Assembly (NCBI RefSeq): GCF_040566555.1
Contig: NZ_JBEWYP010000006.1
Location: 174,055 to 238,054, forward strand
Reading direction: 5' to 3'
From: Sediminicola sp040566555
GTDB taxonomy: Bacteria; Bacteroidota; Bacteroidia; Flavobacteriales; Flavobacteriaceae
Length of the DNA: 64,000 nucleotides
Of the stretch, positions 16,819 to 26,380 are shown piece after piece. The first letter of the stretch is position 1, and every line of letters starts with the position of its first letter. A model generated the notes under the pieces. That model was not told the origin of the DNA. It saw only the letters and a program-made list of their open reading frames with translations, and did not search any database. The translations under genes were made by a program, and so were the position numbers.

Positions 16819-17670
16819 TTACATAAAATTAGGCTTAATCCAATAACTGGTCAGTCGTTTAAGAGTTCCAATTGTGACACTTATTGGCAATAGATAAATT
16901 GGACAGTGCCTAATTACATAGGTATAGTAATACTTCAAATTGGCCGCTCCCTTCATACCAAATAAATGTTCTTTATAATTTTTAAAACTTTTTTGGGCCA
17001 TTAATTGGTTGGCACCACTTGCCTCGGGGTATGTTCCCAATTTTGCCTCTATACAACAATATACTTTAAACCCGGCCTTTCGCGCCCTAAATGTAAAATC
17101 GTAATCGGCCATATAATGGGGAAAGTATTCTCGGTCAAACAACCCAATTTTACTAAAAACTGATTTTGGTATCAACAAGCCACGTCCCGGAAAATAAGAT
17201 ACCTCATGTAAGCCCTTCATGTTCTCTTTCCCTAGACTATCTTTTAAACTTTCTGCACTATCGGTAAGCCATTTGATCCTCTCCCCACAATAATTAATCT
17301 CTTTGGTATTCACATCAATCCCAGTAGAACCAATCAGCGCTCCGGGTTTCATATTTGATGCATTTACCAACTGTTCTATATAGTCAACAGTAGGCAAAGT
17401 ATCATTATTCAGAGATAAAATGCAATCTGCCCTGTTTTCCAAGGCATAGGTAATACCCAAATTTATGCCCCCTGTCCACCATAATGACCCATTCCCGTTC
17501 AATACCTTGACCTCGGGGTATGCACTAGCCAATTTTTCGGAAGTACCATCGGTAGAACCATCATCTACTACAATGATCTTAAAATCTGTATACGACTGTT
17601 TTTGCAAGTTATCAATACAAGCTTTTGTAAAATGCCAACGGTTAAAAACAGGAATAACGATAAATATCAT
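16819..17670 (-). CDS. Glycosyltransferase family 2
   Basis: A 283-aa GT-A enzyme: FIVIPVFNRWHFTKACIDNL at the N-terminus, IVVDDGSTDGT, GNGSLWWTGGINLG (as in rhamnosyltransferase-type GT2 enzymes), SLNNDT as the DxD equivalent at about 93-98, and YFPGRGLLIPKSVF plus a Y-x-AD-YDF block as acceptor-side motifs. It probably adds one sugar of the repeat unit in the cytoplasm. Confidence 0.9.
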   Translation of the reverse strand: MIFIVIPVFNRWHFTKACIDNLQKQSYTDFKIIVVDDGSTDGTSEKLASAYPEVKVLNGNGSLWWTGGINLGITYALENRADCILSLNNDTLPTVDYIEQLVNASNMKPGALIGSTGIDVNTKEINYCGERIKWLTDSAESLKDSLGKENMKGLHEVSYFPGRGLLIPKSVFSKIGLFDREYFPHYMADYDFTFRARKAGFKVYCCIEAKLGTYPEASGANQLMAQKSFKNYKEHLFGMKGAANLKYYYTYVIRHCPIYLLPISVTIGTLKRLTSYWIKPNFM

Positions 17671-17710
17671 AATGCAAGTAGATTATTTAAATTGAAAAAT
17701 ATAAGATTTG

Positions 17711-19024
17711 CTATACTTTATGTGGAGCGGCCAATTGTAATTTTAAAATCGCCTGCCTATATCTTTTATCAAAAATACCACGTACCCAGTTCTTTAATTC
17801 AAGGTCTGTCATTTCTCTAAATGCTGTTGAGAAACACATCCCTATCGTAATCCAAAGAAATAAATAAGATAAGTTAAAAGTGCTAAAATCTTCAACCCAG
17901 GCATAGGCCCAACGAAATGAAATATAGATTCCCAGCAATTTCATAAACCAACTATTTGATTTTTTAATGGCCAAAAAGGAGGCTTTAAAAAACACAAAGA
18001 AATAGAGAAGTACACCTACGATCCCTGTCCAAGTGAAAATATTGAGTATAGACACTTCATTAGAATGACGTTCCATCTTTTTGGTTTTCAAATCTTTATC
18101 TATTTGCGGGCCAAATGATGGAGATTCATTACCCCTCGCTGGAGTACGACCCAACCAAACGTAATCGTACTTAAGGGCTGAATTAATTACCTCTATATAT
18201 AGAAATGTTCGGGTATCCGAAGTTAAGTCTTCTCGCCCACCATTTGGAGTTGATTTGTTTTCCAACTTATAATTACCTTCGATATATTCACTCATTTTAA
18301 AAACATTGAACGTATTGGTCAAAGCTAAAACTAAAAAGACAATTGGTAAACCAAGCAGTATTATTCTAGCTAAGGATATTAACCTAATATTTATTAGGGA
18401 TTTAAAATAATAGAGCAAGGACAAGGCTATTGGAACCATAAACTTGATTACGTTACTTCTTGCCCCGAGATTGGAAGCCAATACAACCATTACAATAGAT
18501 ACTGCTAAGATTTTCCATTTCGAATTAAGAAACGGAAAGAACAGCAATAAAAAACTTACAGGAATCAAATAATGGCCAACAGCTTCCGCATGCATAAAAA
18601 AATAAAAAATAAAAAAAGCAGGAAAAACATATTTAATCCACTGACCAACAATGGTTTGAACCACAAACGTATTTGTAGAGATAAATATGCTCAATGGCAA
18701 CAACAAAACTATTGACGTTTGAGTCAAAAACTTCCATTCCCAATAATCTTGTGCTACAAATAAGCCTCTTACAATACAAACAATATTCCAAAAAAGATAT
18801 AACTTAATAAAGATTATATTGGAATCATTAACCTTGTCATAAAATTTATTTTTTGCTAGAACAAAAGCTATTAATATCAAAATAAAAACAGCCCACCAAA
18901 TAGTTGTATTTCCAACTGGGAGATCTGTCCAAGAGTTTATGGAATAAAGAGTAACTAAAAATATTCCAATAAGTATACAGTTTTTTAAAAATTTAGACAT
19001 CCAGTATGCTTTAAATATTCCCAA
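17711..19024 (-). CDS. O-antigen ligase/polymerase-type membrane protein (Wzy candidate)
   Basis: A 437-aa polytopic protein with about 10-12 hydrophobic segments and a large periplasmic loop of about 90 residues (about 255-345, including SDTRTFLYIEVINSA, GRTPARGNES and ERHSNEVSILN). This arrangement and the DTRT/H-x-E block are those of the Wzy_C/RfaL family. Because both flippases and a co-polymerase are in the same locus, it is most likely the repeat-unit polymerase. An ATG at residue 9 is a possible alternative start. It lies 27 nt downstream of the acyltransferase gene in the same direction. Confidence 0.8.
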   Translation of the reverse strand: MGIFKAYWMSKFLKNCILIGIFLVTLYSINSWTDLPVGNTTIWWAVFILILIAFVLAKNKFYDKVNDSNIIFIKLYLFWNIVCIVRGLFVAQDYWEWKFLTQTSIVLLLPLSIFISTNTFVVQTIVGQWIKYVFPAFFIFYFFMHAEAVGHYLIPVSFLLLFFPFLNSKWKILAVSIVMVVLASNLGARSNVIKFMVPIALSLLYYFKSLINIRLISLARIILLGLPIVFLVLALTNTFNVFKMSEYIEGNYKLENKSTPNGGREDLTSDTRTFLYIEVINSALKYDYVWLGRTPARGNESPSFGPQIDKDLKTKKMERHSNEVSILNIFTWTGIVGVLLYFFVFFKASFLAIKKSNSWFMKLLGIYISFRWAYAWVEDFSTFNLSYLFLWITIGMCFSTAFREMTDLELKNWVRGIFDKRYRQAILKLQLAAPHKV

Positions 19025-19051
19025 GATGATTGGATAAATCTACAATCCAAA

Positions 19052-19702
19052 TTAAACGACTAATTCCTTTATTTTCTTAGCAGGGTTCCCTCCCCAAATT
19101 TCATTCGCCGGAACACTCTTAGTCACAACGGATCTCGCGCCAATAATTGAATTTTCACCAATAGTAACGCCCTTTAAAATTATTGAATGAGCTCCAATAA
19201 AAACATTATCATTTATATTTATTGGTTGTTTAACTTTATGTCTTTGATCTAATTTAGCATTAACTCTAAGATTTGGATCTAAACTATGAAAATCAGTATC
19301 ATAAATACAAACCCCTCCGCCTAATTTGACGTTATCCCCAATTGAAATATTAAGGTGACATACCAAAGTTGTTTGACTAATATTTACATTATTCCCTATC
19401 ACCAATTTTGCCTTTTTATCTACAAAAAATATACAAGGCTGGATACAGCCAATTGGATTAGAGGAAATATTGTTGTTCATTCTAAAATTATTTCCTATTT
19501 CAAAATTTCCATCTATCGCAACCATTACATATGGTAGTCCATTAGTATGAAAATTTTTATGGCTAACCCTATTTCCATAAAACATAATCTTACACAATAC
19601 ATTATTTATAATATTATTTAAAATAATATTACTTCTTCTGACTCCTTTAAAAAGCAAACTAAAATAATGTTGCATATTTTTATAATTTATTACTTTTCTC
19701 AA
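19052..19702 (-). CDS. Left-handed beta-helix acyltransferase (hexapeptide repeat)
   Basis: A 216-aa protein with hexapeptide repeats (IGNNFRMNN, IGNNVNIS, IGDNVKLGGG) and the maltose/galactoside O-acetyltransferase-type block CIYDTDFHSLDP, whose His is the likely catalytic base. The C-terminal half VFIGAHSIILKGVTIGENSIIGARSVVTKSVPAN and GNPAKKI is classic. The first 50 residues are helical and AT-rich. Its start overlaps the stop of the upstream acyltransferase by 4 nt (ATGA), which suggests translational coupling. It probably O- or N-acetylates a sugar of the polymer. Confidence 0.88.
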   Translation of the reverse strand: MRKVINYKNMQHYFSLLFKGVRRSNIILNNIINNVLCKIMFYGNRVSHKNFHTNGLPYVMVAIDGNFEIGNNFRMNNNISSNPIGCIQPCIFFVDKKAKLVIGNNVNISQTTLVCHLNISIGDNVKLGGGVCIYDTDFHSLDPNLRVNAKLDQRHKVKQPININDNVFIGAHSIILKGVTIGENSIIGARSVVTKSVPANEIWGGNPAKKIKELVV

Positions 19703-20385
19703 TTTACAATTTCGGTCAAATTATCTTTCATAGCCTGGACATCAATTGCATTTTTTTCCCACCAACGCGTTTTTAAAATGGCCTTTCTTTGCTCTTCAGT
19801 AAACCTATACCTGATAATTTTGGCCGGCACCCCCCCTACTATAGCGTATGCAGGAACATTCTTGGAGACGATTGCCCCAGCTGCGACTACGGCACCGTGG
19901 CCAATTGTCACACCATCCATAATTATGGCATTTGCGCCTATCCAAACATCACTTCCGATTGTAATATGGGCATAATCCTGAAAGTCTAGATCATCCTGAA
20001 GTACCCTTACATTCAAGGCATTTTTGGTTTTATAAAAAATTGGAGAAGTTGAAAACATATTTAAAGGGTGTGCTCCGAGACCTATTTTTACATGATGAGC
20101 AATTGAGCAATAGTTACCAATAGTAGTATTTTGAATCAAAGTTCCATAATTAACATATGAATACGAACCAACGTGACTATTGTTTACAATGCAATTACTA
20201 CAAATATGTGAATTTTTCCCTATAGTAACTCCATTGGTAAAACTAGAATTTTGATCTATTATGGCTTGTGGAAAACGTCTTCTATTATCAATATCACGTG
20301 CTTTTTGATTAGCCAAATCTAACAACCCTCTAATCAGGCCAAAGGGTATCCAAAGTATTCTTGTAACTAATTGAGATGTTTTCAT
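19699..20385 (-). CDS. CatB/XAT-related hexapeptide acyltransferase
   Basis: A 228-aa left-handed beta-helix transferase of the xenobiotic-acetyltransferase-like group: IGKNSHICSNC, IGNYCSIAHHVKIGLGAHP (with the catalytic-type His), TSPIFY, DVWIGANAIIMDGVTIGHGAVVAAGA, and GGVPAKIIRYRF followed by an alpha-helical C-terminus WW-x2-N. Members of this family in polysaccharide loci acetylate sugar hydroxyls or amino groups with acetyl-CoA. It is one of two adjacent, clearly different acyltransferases, so the polymer may carry two acyl groups. Confidence 0.88.
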   Translation of the reverse strand: MKTSQLVTRILWIPFGLIRGLLDLANQKARDIDNRRRFPQAIIDQNSSFTNGVTIGKNSHICSNCIVNNSHVGSYSYVNYGTLIQNTTIGNYCSIAHHVKIGLGAHPLNMFSTSPIFYKTKNALNVRVLQDDLDFQDYAHITIGSDVWIGANAIIMDGVTIGHGAVVAAGAIVSKNVPAYAIVGGVPAKIIRYRFTEEQRKAILKTRWWEKNAIDVQAMKDNLTEIVN

Positions 20386-20397
20386 ATTGAAATAATC

Positions 20398-21348
20398 TTA
20401 CCAATAACAGGCCCCTTCAACAGCAGCCGCATTTTTAGGTTTTTCATTTTTTCCAGGCCTTACCCAGTGTTCATTAAAAAGGTTCATATAAGGCCAGACA
20501 ATATAATTTTCCCATCGTTTTCCTTTTATTCCAAAAAGCAATTGGGTGGCCCCAGCCATATGTATGGCTTTTTTACCACTGCGCTTTACGTGTGCGGCTA
20601 GAGGAAACCCATAAGCTCCGCAACCAATAATGCAGATATCATAATCAGTAGCATCTATTTGTGCCTTCATATGGTCTAAGGCCTCAAACCAATCGTTAAA
20701 TTCGGTTTCTGACCCAGCCACACTTTGTACAGCCTTAATGGTTTTTAGCTCAAACGTTGGCAATAGGTCTTTCTCGAATAACAGTGTCCTTTTATTATAC
20801 TGTACCACTATGGTTTCCGCAAAGGGATGCACTACCAATACTTTTTTCCCAGCCAAGGCCCTGGTCCAAGGATTGGAACAAAAAAAAGGCTCCAAATCTT
20901 CCAACATTACTCGTTTAGATTCCACCAATCCTTGAGCCAAGTGTTTTTCATCGTGCAACCACGAACCCAAGATATCCACTTGCGGCACTTCTTGCAGCAT
21001 TAAATCACAGAATCTTTCAATCTTATCTTGGGTAGGGGGGAAAAACCCGCTCCACACTTGCATTTGGTTGATCACGTTGGGTTCCCACCACCATTTTAAA
21101 CTTTTTCCGGTAATGAATTCTTTTTTGTTCTGGTTTTTTCGTTTAACGCCTATGTAGTTGGCTAAGGCAGCCATTTCAGTAGAACCAAAACGGGCAACCA
21201 TACATGGCTTATCTGCCATTAACGTATCATAGATAAGCTGGTTGGCATATTCCTTGTTCGAAAACATTTTCCAATTCCTACCTTCGGAATGAGAACTTGG
21301 AAATAAGAATTTATGTGCCTTTTTTAGTATTTTTAGTAATAATCTCAT
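20398..21348 (-). CDS. GT-D-fold-type putative glycosyltransferase
   Basis: A 316-aa protein. The segment CMVARFGSTEM near residue 50 resembles the RxGDGE-type active-site loop of GT-D (DUF1792/GlyD) enzymes. The middle has KKVLVVHPFAETIV and a GCGAYGFPLAAHVKRSGKKAIH block near 240-260, which resembles the GlyD C-terminal nucleotide-sugar site. The C-terminal GACYW is distinctive. The downstream gene starts 12 nt after its stop. The family call rests on these two motifs and is tentative; the context fits a transferase. Confidence 0.62.
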   Translation of the reverse strand: MRLLLKILKKAHKFLFPSSHSEGRNWKMFSNKEYANQLIYDTLMADKPCMVARFGSTEMAALANYIGVKRKNQNKKEFITGKSLKWWWEPNVINQMQVWSGFFPPTQDKIERFCDLMLQEVPQVDILGSWLHDEKHLAQGLVESKRVMLEDLEPFFCSNPWTRALAGKKVLVVHPFAETIVVQYNKRTLLFEKDLLPTFELKTIKAVQSVAGSETEFNDWFEALDHMKAQIDATDYDICIIGCGAYGFPLAAHVKRSGKKAIHMAGATQLLFGIKGKRWENYIVWPYMNLFNEHWVRPGKNEKPKNAAAVEGACYW

Positions 21349-21351
21349 TTT

Positions 21352-22341
21352 TTAAATAAAAAAACCTTTATCATCCGTTAATAACCAATTTTCATCTTTA
21401 GGGTAACCATGCCAAAAGTTTTTGGCACTCACAATTATACCCTTATTTAAAAGAGCAGGTTTATAGGAAAATGAACTTTTGCTTGTAATAAGCATGTCTG
21501 CATAGACCATATGTAAAAAAGAATCCTTTGCATTCATATCCAAACAATAGGTTATACATTTATATTTTTCAAATTCTTTAAAATCTTCAATGTTCCCTTG
21601 GGAAAATAAAAATATCCTTATTGGTTTTTCCGATGACACTTTTTTAATAGCGTTATCCAGAGCATTGGTAAAGAAATCATTATCTTGCCATCGCATCAAT
21701 AAATTGGGATTTTTATTGAGCTGACCTATAGTTATATCGCCTCTTCTTACATGGATAGCTATATTAAAATGGTCTTTTGAGTAAATTACATGATCGAATT
21801 GTCTGGCCTTTGCATTATGGAATTTTTGTTTTAAAGTTACCATCACTCCAAATTGATCTCCATAATATTGATCTTGTTCTGCAAAGAACACTACCTTTTT
21901 ATTTTGATACGAATTAATGATATTCTTAATCAGGGCTATTTCATCTTTTTTATTTTCATCGAATAGAGGGAGTTTAATTTTTTTATATCCATGATTTTTA
22001 ATTAAGACGTCAGCAGTTATTTCCTCTTCTCCAAAACCTAAAAAATATTCCCAAATCGGATTAGGAAATGGTGAATGTGCAAATCTTAAATCCAATTTTT
22101 TGGCAAACCACAGCCCCGCAATCCAATTGGCCATTTGATGACCTATACCCGCCCCCGAATTAGGGAGTGCCGTAAAATAATTTAAATTATCTTCTCTATC
22201 CAAATCACCCCTTAACATTAAATGCCAATAAGATTTATAAATACAGAAATACAATTTGGATTGCTTCGTCCGTCTCACAAGCTTTTCCCAAATCTTTCTT
22301 TTTAAGTGATCAATTCCCTCCAAATTTTTAAGATTTATCAA
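21352..22341 (-). CDS. Fucosyltransferase-like glycosyltransferase (GT11/O-FucT-type)
   Basis: A 329-aa protein carrying IAIHVRRGDI at about 198-207, the GDP-fucose-binding H-x-RRGD motif of alpha-1,2- and alpha-1,6-type fucosyltransferases, an N-terminal GAGIGHQMANWIAGLWFAKKL block (the G-x-GNQ/M-like motif of GT11) and a C-terminal ADMLITSKSSFSYKPALL, which matches the SSFSWW-type motif III. The same locus makes GDP-L-fucose (gmd, fcl), so the donor is probably GDP-L-fucose. It lies 3 nt upstream of the GT-D-type gene. The acceptor is unknown. Confidence 0.78.
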   Translation of the reverse strand: MINLKNLEGIDHLKRKIWEKLVRRTKQSKLYFCIYKSYWHLMLRGDLDREDNLNYFTALPNSGAGIGHQMANWIAGLWFAKKLDLRFAHSPFPNPIWEYFLGFGEEEITADVLIKNHGYKKIKLPLFDENKKDEIALIKNIINSYQNKKVVFFAEQDQYYGDQFGVMVTLKQKFHNAKARQFDHVIYSKDHFNIAIHVRRGDITIGQLNKNPNLLMRWQDNDFFTNALDNAIKKVSSEKPIRIFLFSQGNIEDFKEFEKYKCITYCLDMNAKDSFLHMVYADMLITSKSSFSYKPALLNKGIIVSAKNFWHGYPKDENWLLTDDKGFFI

Positions 22342-22420
22342 TATTTCAGTATTCTTACAAGAAATTCATATATTAAAATACATATTAAAACATTCTAACC
22401 CATAGAATTCCTTTTAATTT

Positions 22421-23371
22421 CTATTGCACTCTTGGGTATCCTCTCAAACGCCATCTTACTTTTGTCGCGTAAATAAAAAGCACATTTAAAGGTTTTAAAG
22501 GCTTCTTTGTAAGCATATACCATTCAAGAGAATTAAACTGATTTCTAATGTCCAATTGCAATCCATCCATAAAGTAAATAAGCGTATCATGATTATTGGC
22601 TTTAATAAAGGATAAGAACGTATGTCTTAATTCATACTTCATAAATATAATAAATGACTTATTTTTTCTTGGATTTTTCTTCCAGTTATTAAAAACCTCA
22701 TTATATCTTTTAGTAACATGGAGCAAAACCTCCTTAAAAGAGGTTTTTGTTGCTTGGCCCTCAACATCACCAACATATACACTTAAAGGAATGCCGGAAT
22801 ACACAACTTTGGTAATTAGTGCCAAAGAAAAGAACAATGCAAAATCTTGATTTCTTTTCATTCCAATGGGAAAACCATCAGTTCTATTAAATTCTTTTTT
22901 AGACACCACTGTCGCACTGGTATGCAAGAATACATGGGGGTTTTCAAAAAAATCAACTTCAGTTATTAACCCTTCATATTTTTTGGCCAATCTCAAATAT
23001 TCATTTCCTCCAGACCTAATCTTACCCGCTGAGCAAATTAGACCTACAGTTGGAAATTTTACTATTGCTTGGTTCATTTGAAATAAATAGTTTTGGTCCC
23101 ACTCATCGTCACCATCCAAAAAAGCAATATAATTAAATGTGGAATGTTGCACTCCTTGATTTCTAGCAACACTAACCCCTTGATTTGGCTGACTAATAAT
23201 TCTAACCCGCTTGTCGTTTGTGAAATTCTTAATTACTTCAACACCATCATCCGTGCTGCCATCGTCAACAATAACCACCTCAAAGTTTATATAAGTTTGA
23301 GCAATTACCGAGCCTAAGGTTTTTTCAATGGTATGAGCCTTATTGTATAAGGGAATAACTACAGATATCAT
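22421..23371 (-). CDS. Glycosyltransferase family 2
   Basis: A 316-aa GT-A enzyme: VVIPLYNKAHTIEKTL, VVIVDDGSTDDG, QGVSVARNQGV and AFLDGDDEW (DxD at about 92-95), followed by a C-terminal helical region. Its ATG overlaps the stop of the upstream flippase by 4 nt, so the two are probably translationally coupled. It adds one sugar of the repeat unit; the donor cannot be read. Confidence 0.92.
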   Translation of the reverse strand: MISVVIPLYNKAHTIEKTLGSVIAQTYINFEVVIVDDGSTDDGVEVIKNFTNDKRVRIISQPNQGVSVARNQGVQHSTFNYIAFLDGDDEWDQNYLFQMNQAIVKFPTVGLICSAGKIRSGGNEYLRLAKKYEGLITEVDFFENPHVFLHTSATVVSKKEFNRTDGFPIGMKRNQDFALFFSLALITKVVYSGIPLSVYVGDVEGQATKTSFKEVLLHVTKRYNEVFNNWKKNPRKNKSFIIFMKYELRHTFLSFIKANNHDTLIYFMDGLQLDIRNQFNSLEWYMLTKKPLKPLNVLFIYATKVRWRLRGYPRVQ

Positions 23372-24918
23372 ATTTTTACAATTGACAGTTTTTCTTTTAA
23401 TGAAATGGCAAACGATTTTAACAGCATATTAAGCCAATTCTTTTCTTGTTTATTAAACCCTATAACATAAACTATAATAATAAAAAACAATCCTGAACTT
23501 CCGGTAACTATCAGCAAACGAATACCATCTTCATCAAGTACAAGTTGTGGTATTAAGGACAACAACAAAACAGCTAAAAAAGAGAACACGCATCTTAAAA
23601 CGACATTTTTTATAAAGGACCACAAGGCAAGACCACAATATTTGTTTCCATATTTAAATATTAAACCCGAATTTAAAATGGCATATCCTATAAAAACTAC
23701 ATATAAGAAATAAGGAGGATAGCCCAAAAAGAAGAAACCAAAAGAAATAATTAAGGGAAAAAATGTTAAAATGGAACTTGCAATTTGAAAATCTCTAATA
23801 TTACCTACAGCTTTTATGGAAGTTGAAACAGGAATTGAAAGCTGCTCAATTAAATTTTTAATAAGAAGCAACCTACAAAATACAACAGCATATGCTGGTA
23901 CATCTTTTAACCAAAGTCCCAAAATGTAAGGCATCTCTATGAGCACCGGAATGCACATAAAACTTAAAAGGAAAAAAGACATTTTACTCCCCATGGCAGT
24001 CATCTTCAGCATAGACCCCCTTTTCCCTGCACCCTCACTTTTCGCTATGCCAGGGTTCAGGGCACTTAGCATAGTAGTTGAAAATGCACTCAGTTGCCCG
24101 CTTACTTGGTTGGCAATCCCTTGAGCAGCATTCACGCGAGGTCCAAAAAACATGTTTAGCACAATACCCTGGCCGTAATTTGCGATCATGCTACTTGAAG
24201 ACCCTAAAAAAGACCAACCTGCGAAACTCCCCATTTCCTTGAATAATGACCTATCAAAATACTTTTTAACGTTAATTGTTACTTCATTATACTTTAGATG
24301 GCAATAAACCCTTCTGATCAATAACAAAATAATTGCCATTACTGCCATTAAAGAACCATAGCTAATCAATTTATCAAATGACGTATTGGTCACATATAAG
24401 GCTATACCCAATTTTATAAGTGCCTCTAGCACACCCAAAACCGCAACTAAAAACATGTTTTCGTGAGCATTTATCACAGCATTATATGGTACAGAAAGGA
24501 TACCGAAAAATGTACTTAACACCATACATTGAAAAATGACCTTTGCTGCATATAGCCTGTTTTCAGGAATTTCCAGAACCCCATTAAAAAGAAAGAAACC
24601 AGCTCCTTCCAATAAAAGCACTACGACAATTGAAATGATTAAATGTAATACTACGCTAACATTGAAAATACCAACCTGTGCCTTAAAATCTCCTTTCCCT
24701 TCGGCAAAGGACATAAATCGCTGGGTAGCGGATGCCATAGCCGCATTTAAGAACGTAAGCATGGCTATGGCACCGGCGACCACATTGAAAATTCCAAAGT
24801 CAGTTGCGCCCAAGGCCGCCAAAATTAATCTTGTGGAATACAATGATATAAATACGGTAATAGCCATACGGGCATATAAAAACCCTGTATTCTTTGCTAC
24901 TCTTTTGGCTTGCTGCAT
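23368..24918 (-). CDS. Oligosaccharide flippase, MATE/PST type (Wzx candidate 2)
   Basis: A 516-aa polytopic protein with about 14 hydrophobic segments. The N-terminus NTGFLYARMAITVFISLYSTRLILAALG and FGIFNVVAGAIAMLTF are typical of Wzx flippases, as is INAHENM in the middle. It moves undecaprenyl-linked repeat units across the inner membrane. It is the second of two flippases in the locus; they are not close paralogs. It ends by overlapping the GT2 gene. Confidence 0.9.
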   Translation of the reverse strand: MQQAKRVAKNTGFLYARMAITVFISLYSTRLILAALGATDFGIFNVVAGAIAMLTFLNAAMASATQRFMSFAEGKGDFKAQVGIFNVSVVLHLIISIVVVLLLEGAGFFLFNGVLEIPENRLYAAKVIFQCMVLSTFFGILSVPYNAVINAHENMFLVAVLGVLEALIKLGIALYVTNTSFDKLISYGSLMAVMAIILLLIRRVYCHLKYNEVTINVKKYFDRSLFKEMGSFAGWSFLGSSSSMIANYGQGIVLNMFFGPRVNAAQGIANQVSGQLSAFSTTMLSALNPGIAKSEGAGKRGSMLKMTAMGSKMSFFLLSFMCIPVLIEMPYILGLWLKDVPAYAVVFCRLLLIKNLIEQLSIPVSTSIKAVGNIRDFQIASSILTFFPLIISFGFFFLGYPPYFLYVVFIGYAILNSGLIFKYGNKYCGLALWSFIKNVVLRCVFSFLAVLLLSLIPQLVLDEDGIRLLIVTGSSGLFFIIIVYVIGFNKQEKNWLNMLLKSFAISLKEKLSIVKI

Positions 24919-24943
24919 TTAATATTTTTCCTTTAACAAGAAG

Positions 24944-26296
24944 TTATTTGTTCCAAATCCCAAAAGCATTGTGGGTAATTAATTTTTGATATTGTATAGG
25001 TCCTATTACAACCGAAATGGCAAATGAAAAGCAAGTGGCCAATATAACTCCTGCCAATCCCAGATTAAAGGTCTTGGCAAACAACAAGCTTAATGGAATA
25101 TTTATAACTATAGAAATTATGCTTATAATAAGTTGAATCTTGATTTTGCCAACGGCATTGATAAACTTATAATAAATAGATTGAAAGGTCGCCATCATAA
25201 CATACAATCCCATGGACAAAGAAAGTGTAGTTGGCACTTTTATTTTGTCTCCCACCCATACAACATAAAACCAATCCGATACCAGGAACATGATTCCCAA
25301 GATAAAAGGTACAGCCCACCATAATTTCTGGATATTCCTCACTGAATGCTTGATCCATTCAAAATCCTTGTTCACATACGCCTCCGTAAAAGAGGACCAA
25401 TAAGGGGCCGTTACCATGGCATACCCCATAAGAACAATGGAAAAATACTTTAAGGATACATTATAGGGCACCACTTCCTCCGGGGCAAAAAGGTTGGTGA
25501 TGATAATATTGTCCGTTGACAATAAAACAGTAGTCGCCATCTGAATGATAAAAAAATGAAACCCCAACCCGGTTATATCCTTAATAAATTTTCTTTCCCA
25601 TAGTTTTAGGGTCGGTTTAAAATCCTTGTACCTATTGTTGAAGGCAAATACATTTAGGCCCAACAAAATGACTACGGGTAAAACCGAAAACATACTCCCA
25701 AATAGCAATAGGGAACTTCCCGTGGTTTTACTTAGCAACCAAACAATTAACAGCGATAGTACTTGAATAAAAAATTCAATTTTGCCTTGTACAGAATGTT
25801 GCTGATCTGCCGCATAAATGGTTGTAATTAATTTAGTTACCAATTGGAGGATAAAAAATGCAAAAACAATGGGCATTAGAATACCTAAATCTCCTTTTAA
25901 ACCTGCGCTAGTGTTAAAAACAATGGTCCAATCTACAAATACATTCACCAAAAGAAAGATGGCAATAACACCTACCCCTATAAACCCAATGACATAATAC
26001 GCACAACTCACATAAGCTCTTGCCAACAGCAAATCTCCTTTTGCCTTTGCCTCGGCAAATTTATTGCGAAGCCCATTGCCAAGACCAATGTCTAAAATAG
26101 AAAACCATCCAACAAAAGAACTCAAGGTCAGCCATACCCCATAATTTTCTTGGTCCAAATAGGCAATGGTAAGAGGTACCAAAAGAAAATTAGCTAATAT
26201 GCTTCCTCCCTTATATAATGTTGACCAACCAATGTGTTTTACAATATTTTGGGTTCTATCGCTACTAACCCTTAATCGTTGGTAAATTCGATTCAT
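24944..26296 (-). CDS. Oligosaccharide flippase, PST family (Wzx candidate 1)
   Basis: A 450-aa polytopic protein: GWSTLYKGGSILANFLLVPLTIAYL, followed by NYGVWLTLSSFVGWFSILDIGLGNGLRNKFAEA, a stretch characteristic of the Wzx/RfbX group in Bacteroidota. About 12 hydrophobic segments follow. The start ATG is preceded by AT-rich DNA and an 84-nt gap to the upstream membrane-protein gene. With the neighbouring flippase it makes two transporters for one locus. Confidence 0.9.
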   Translation of the reverse strand: MNRIYQRLRVSSDRTQNIVKHIGWSTLYKGGSILANFLLVPLTIAYLDQENYGVWLTLSSFVGWFSILDIGLGNGLRNKFAEAKAKGDLLLARAYVSCAYYVIGFIGVGVIAIFLLVNVFVDWTIVFNTSAGLKGDLGILMPIVFAFFILQLVTKLITTIYAADQQHSVQGKIEFFIQVLSLLIVWLLSKTTGSSLLLFGSMFSVLPVVILLGLNVFAFNNRYKDFKPTLKLWERKFIKDITGLGFHFFIIQMATTVLLSTDNIIITNLFAPEEVVPYNVSLKYFSIVLMGYAMVTAPYWSSFTEAYVNKDFEWIKHSVRNIQKLWWAVPFILGIMFLVSDWFYVVWVGDKIKVPTTLSLSMGLYVMMATFQSIYYKFINAVGKIKIQLIISIISIVINIPLSLLFAKTFNLGLAGVILATCFSFAISVVIGPIQYQKLITHNAFGIWNK

Positions 26297-26380
26297 GAAA
26301 TTTTAAAGGAATATCAGATTCGTTAAATTTCTATTATTTCTATACTTATTCAAGCTGAAGCCTCTAAAAATCGATTATGA

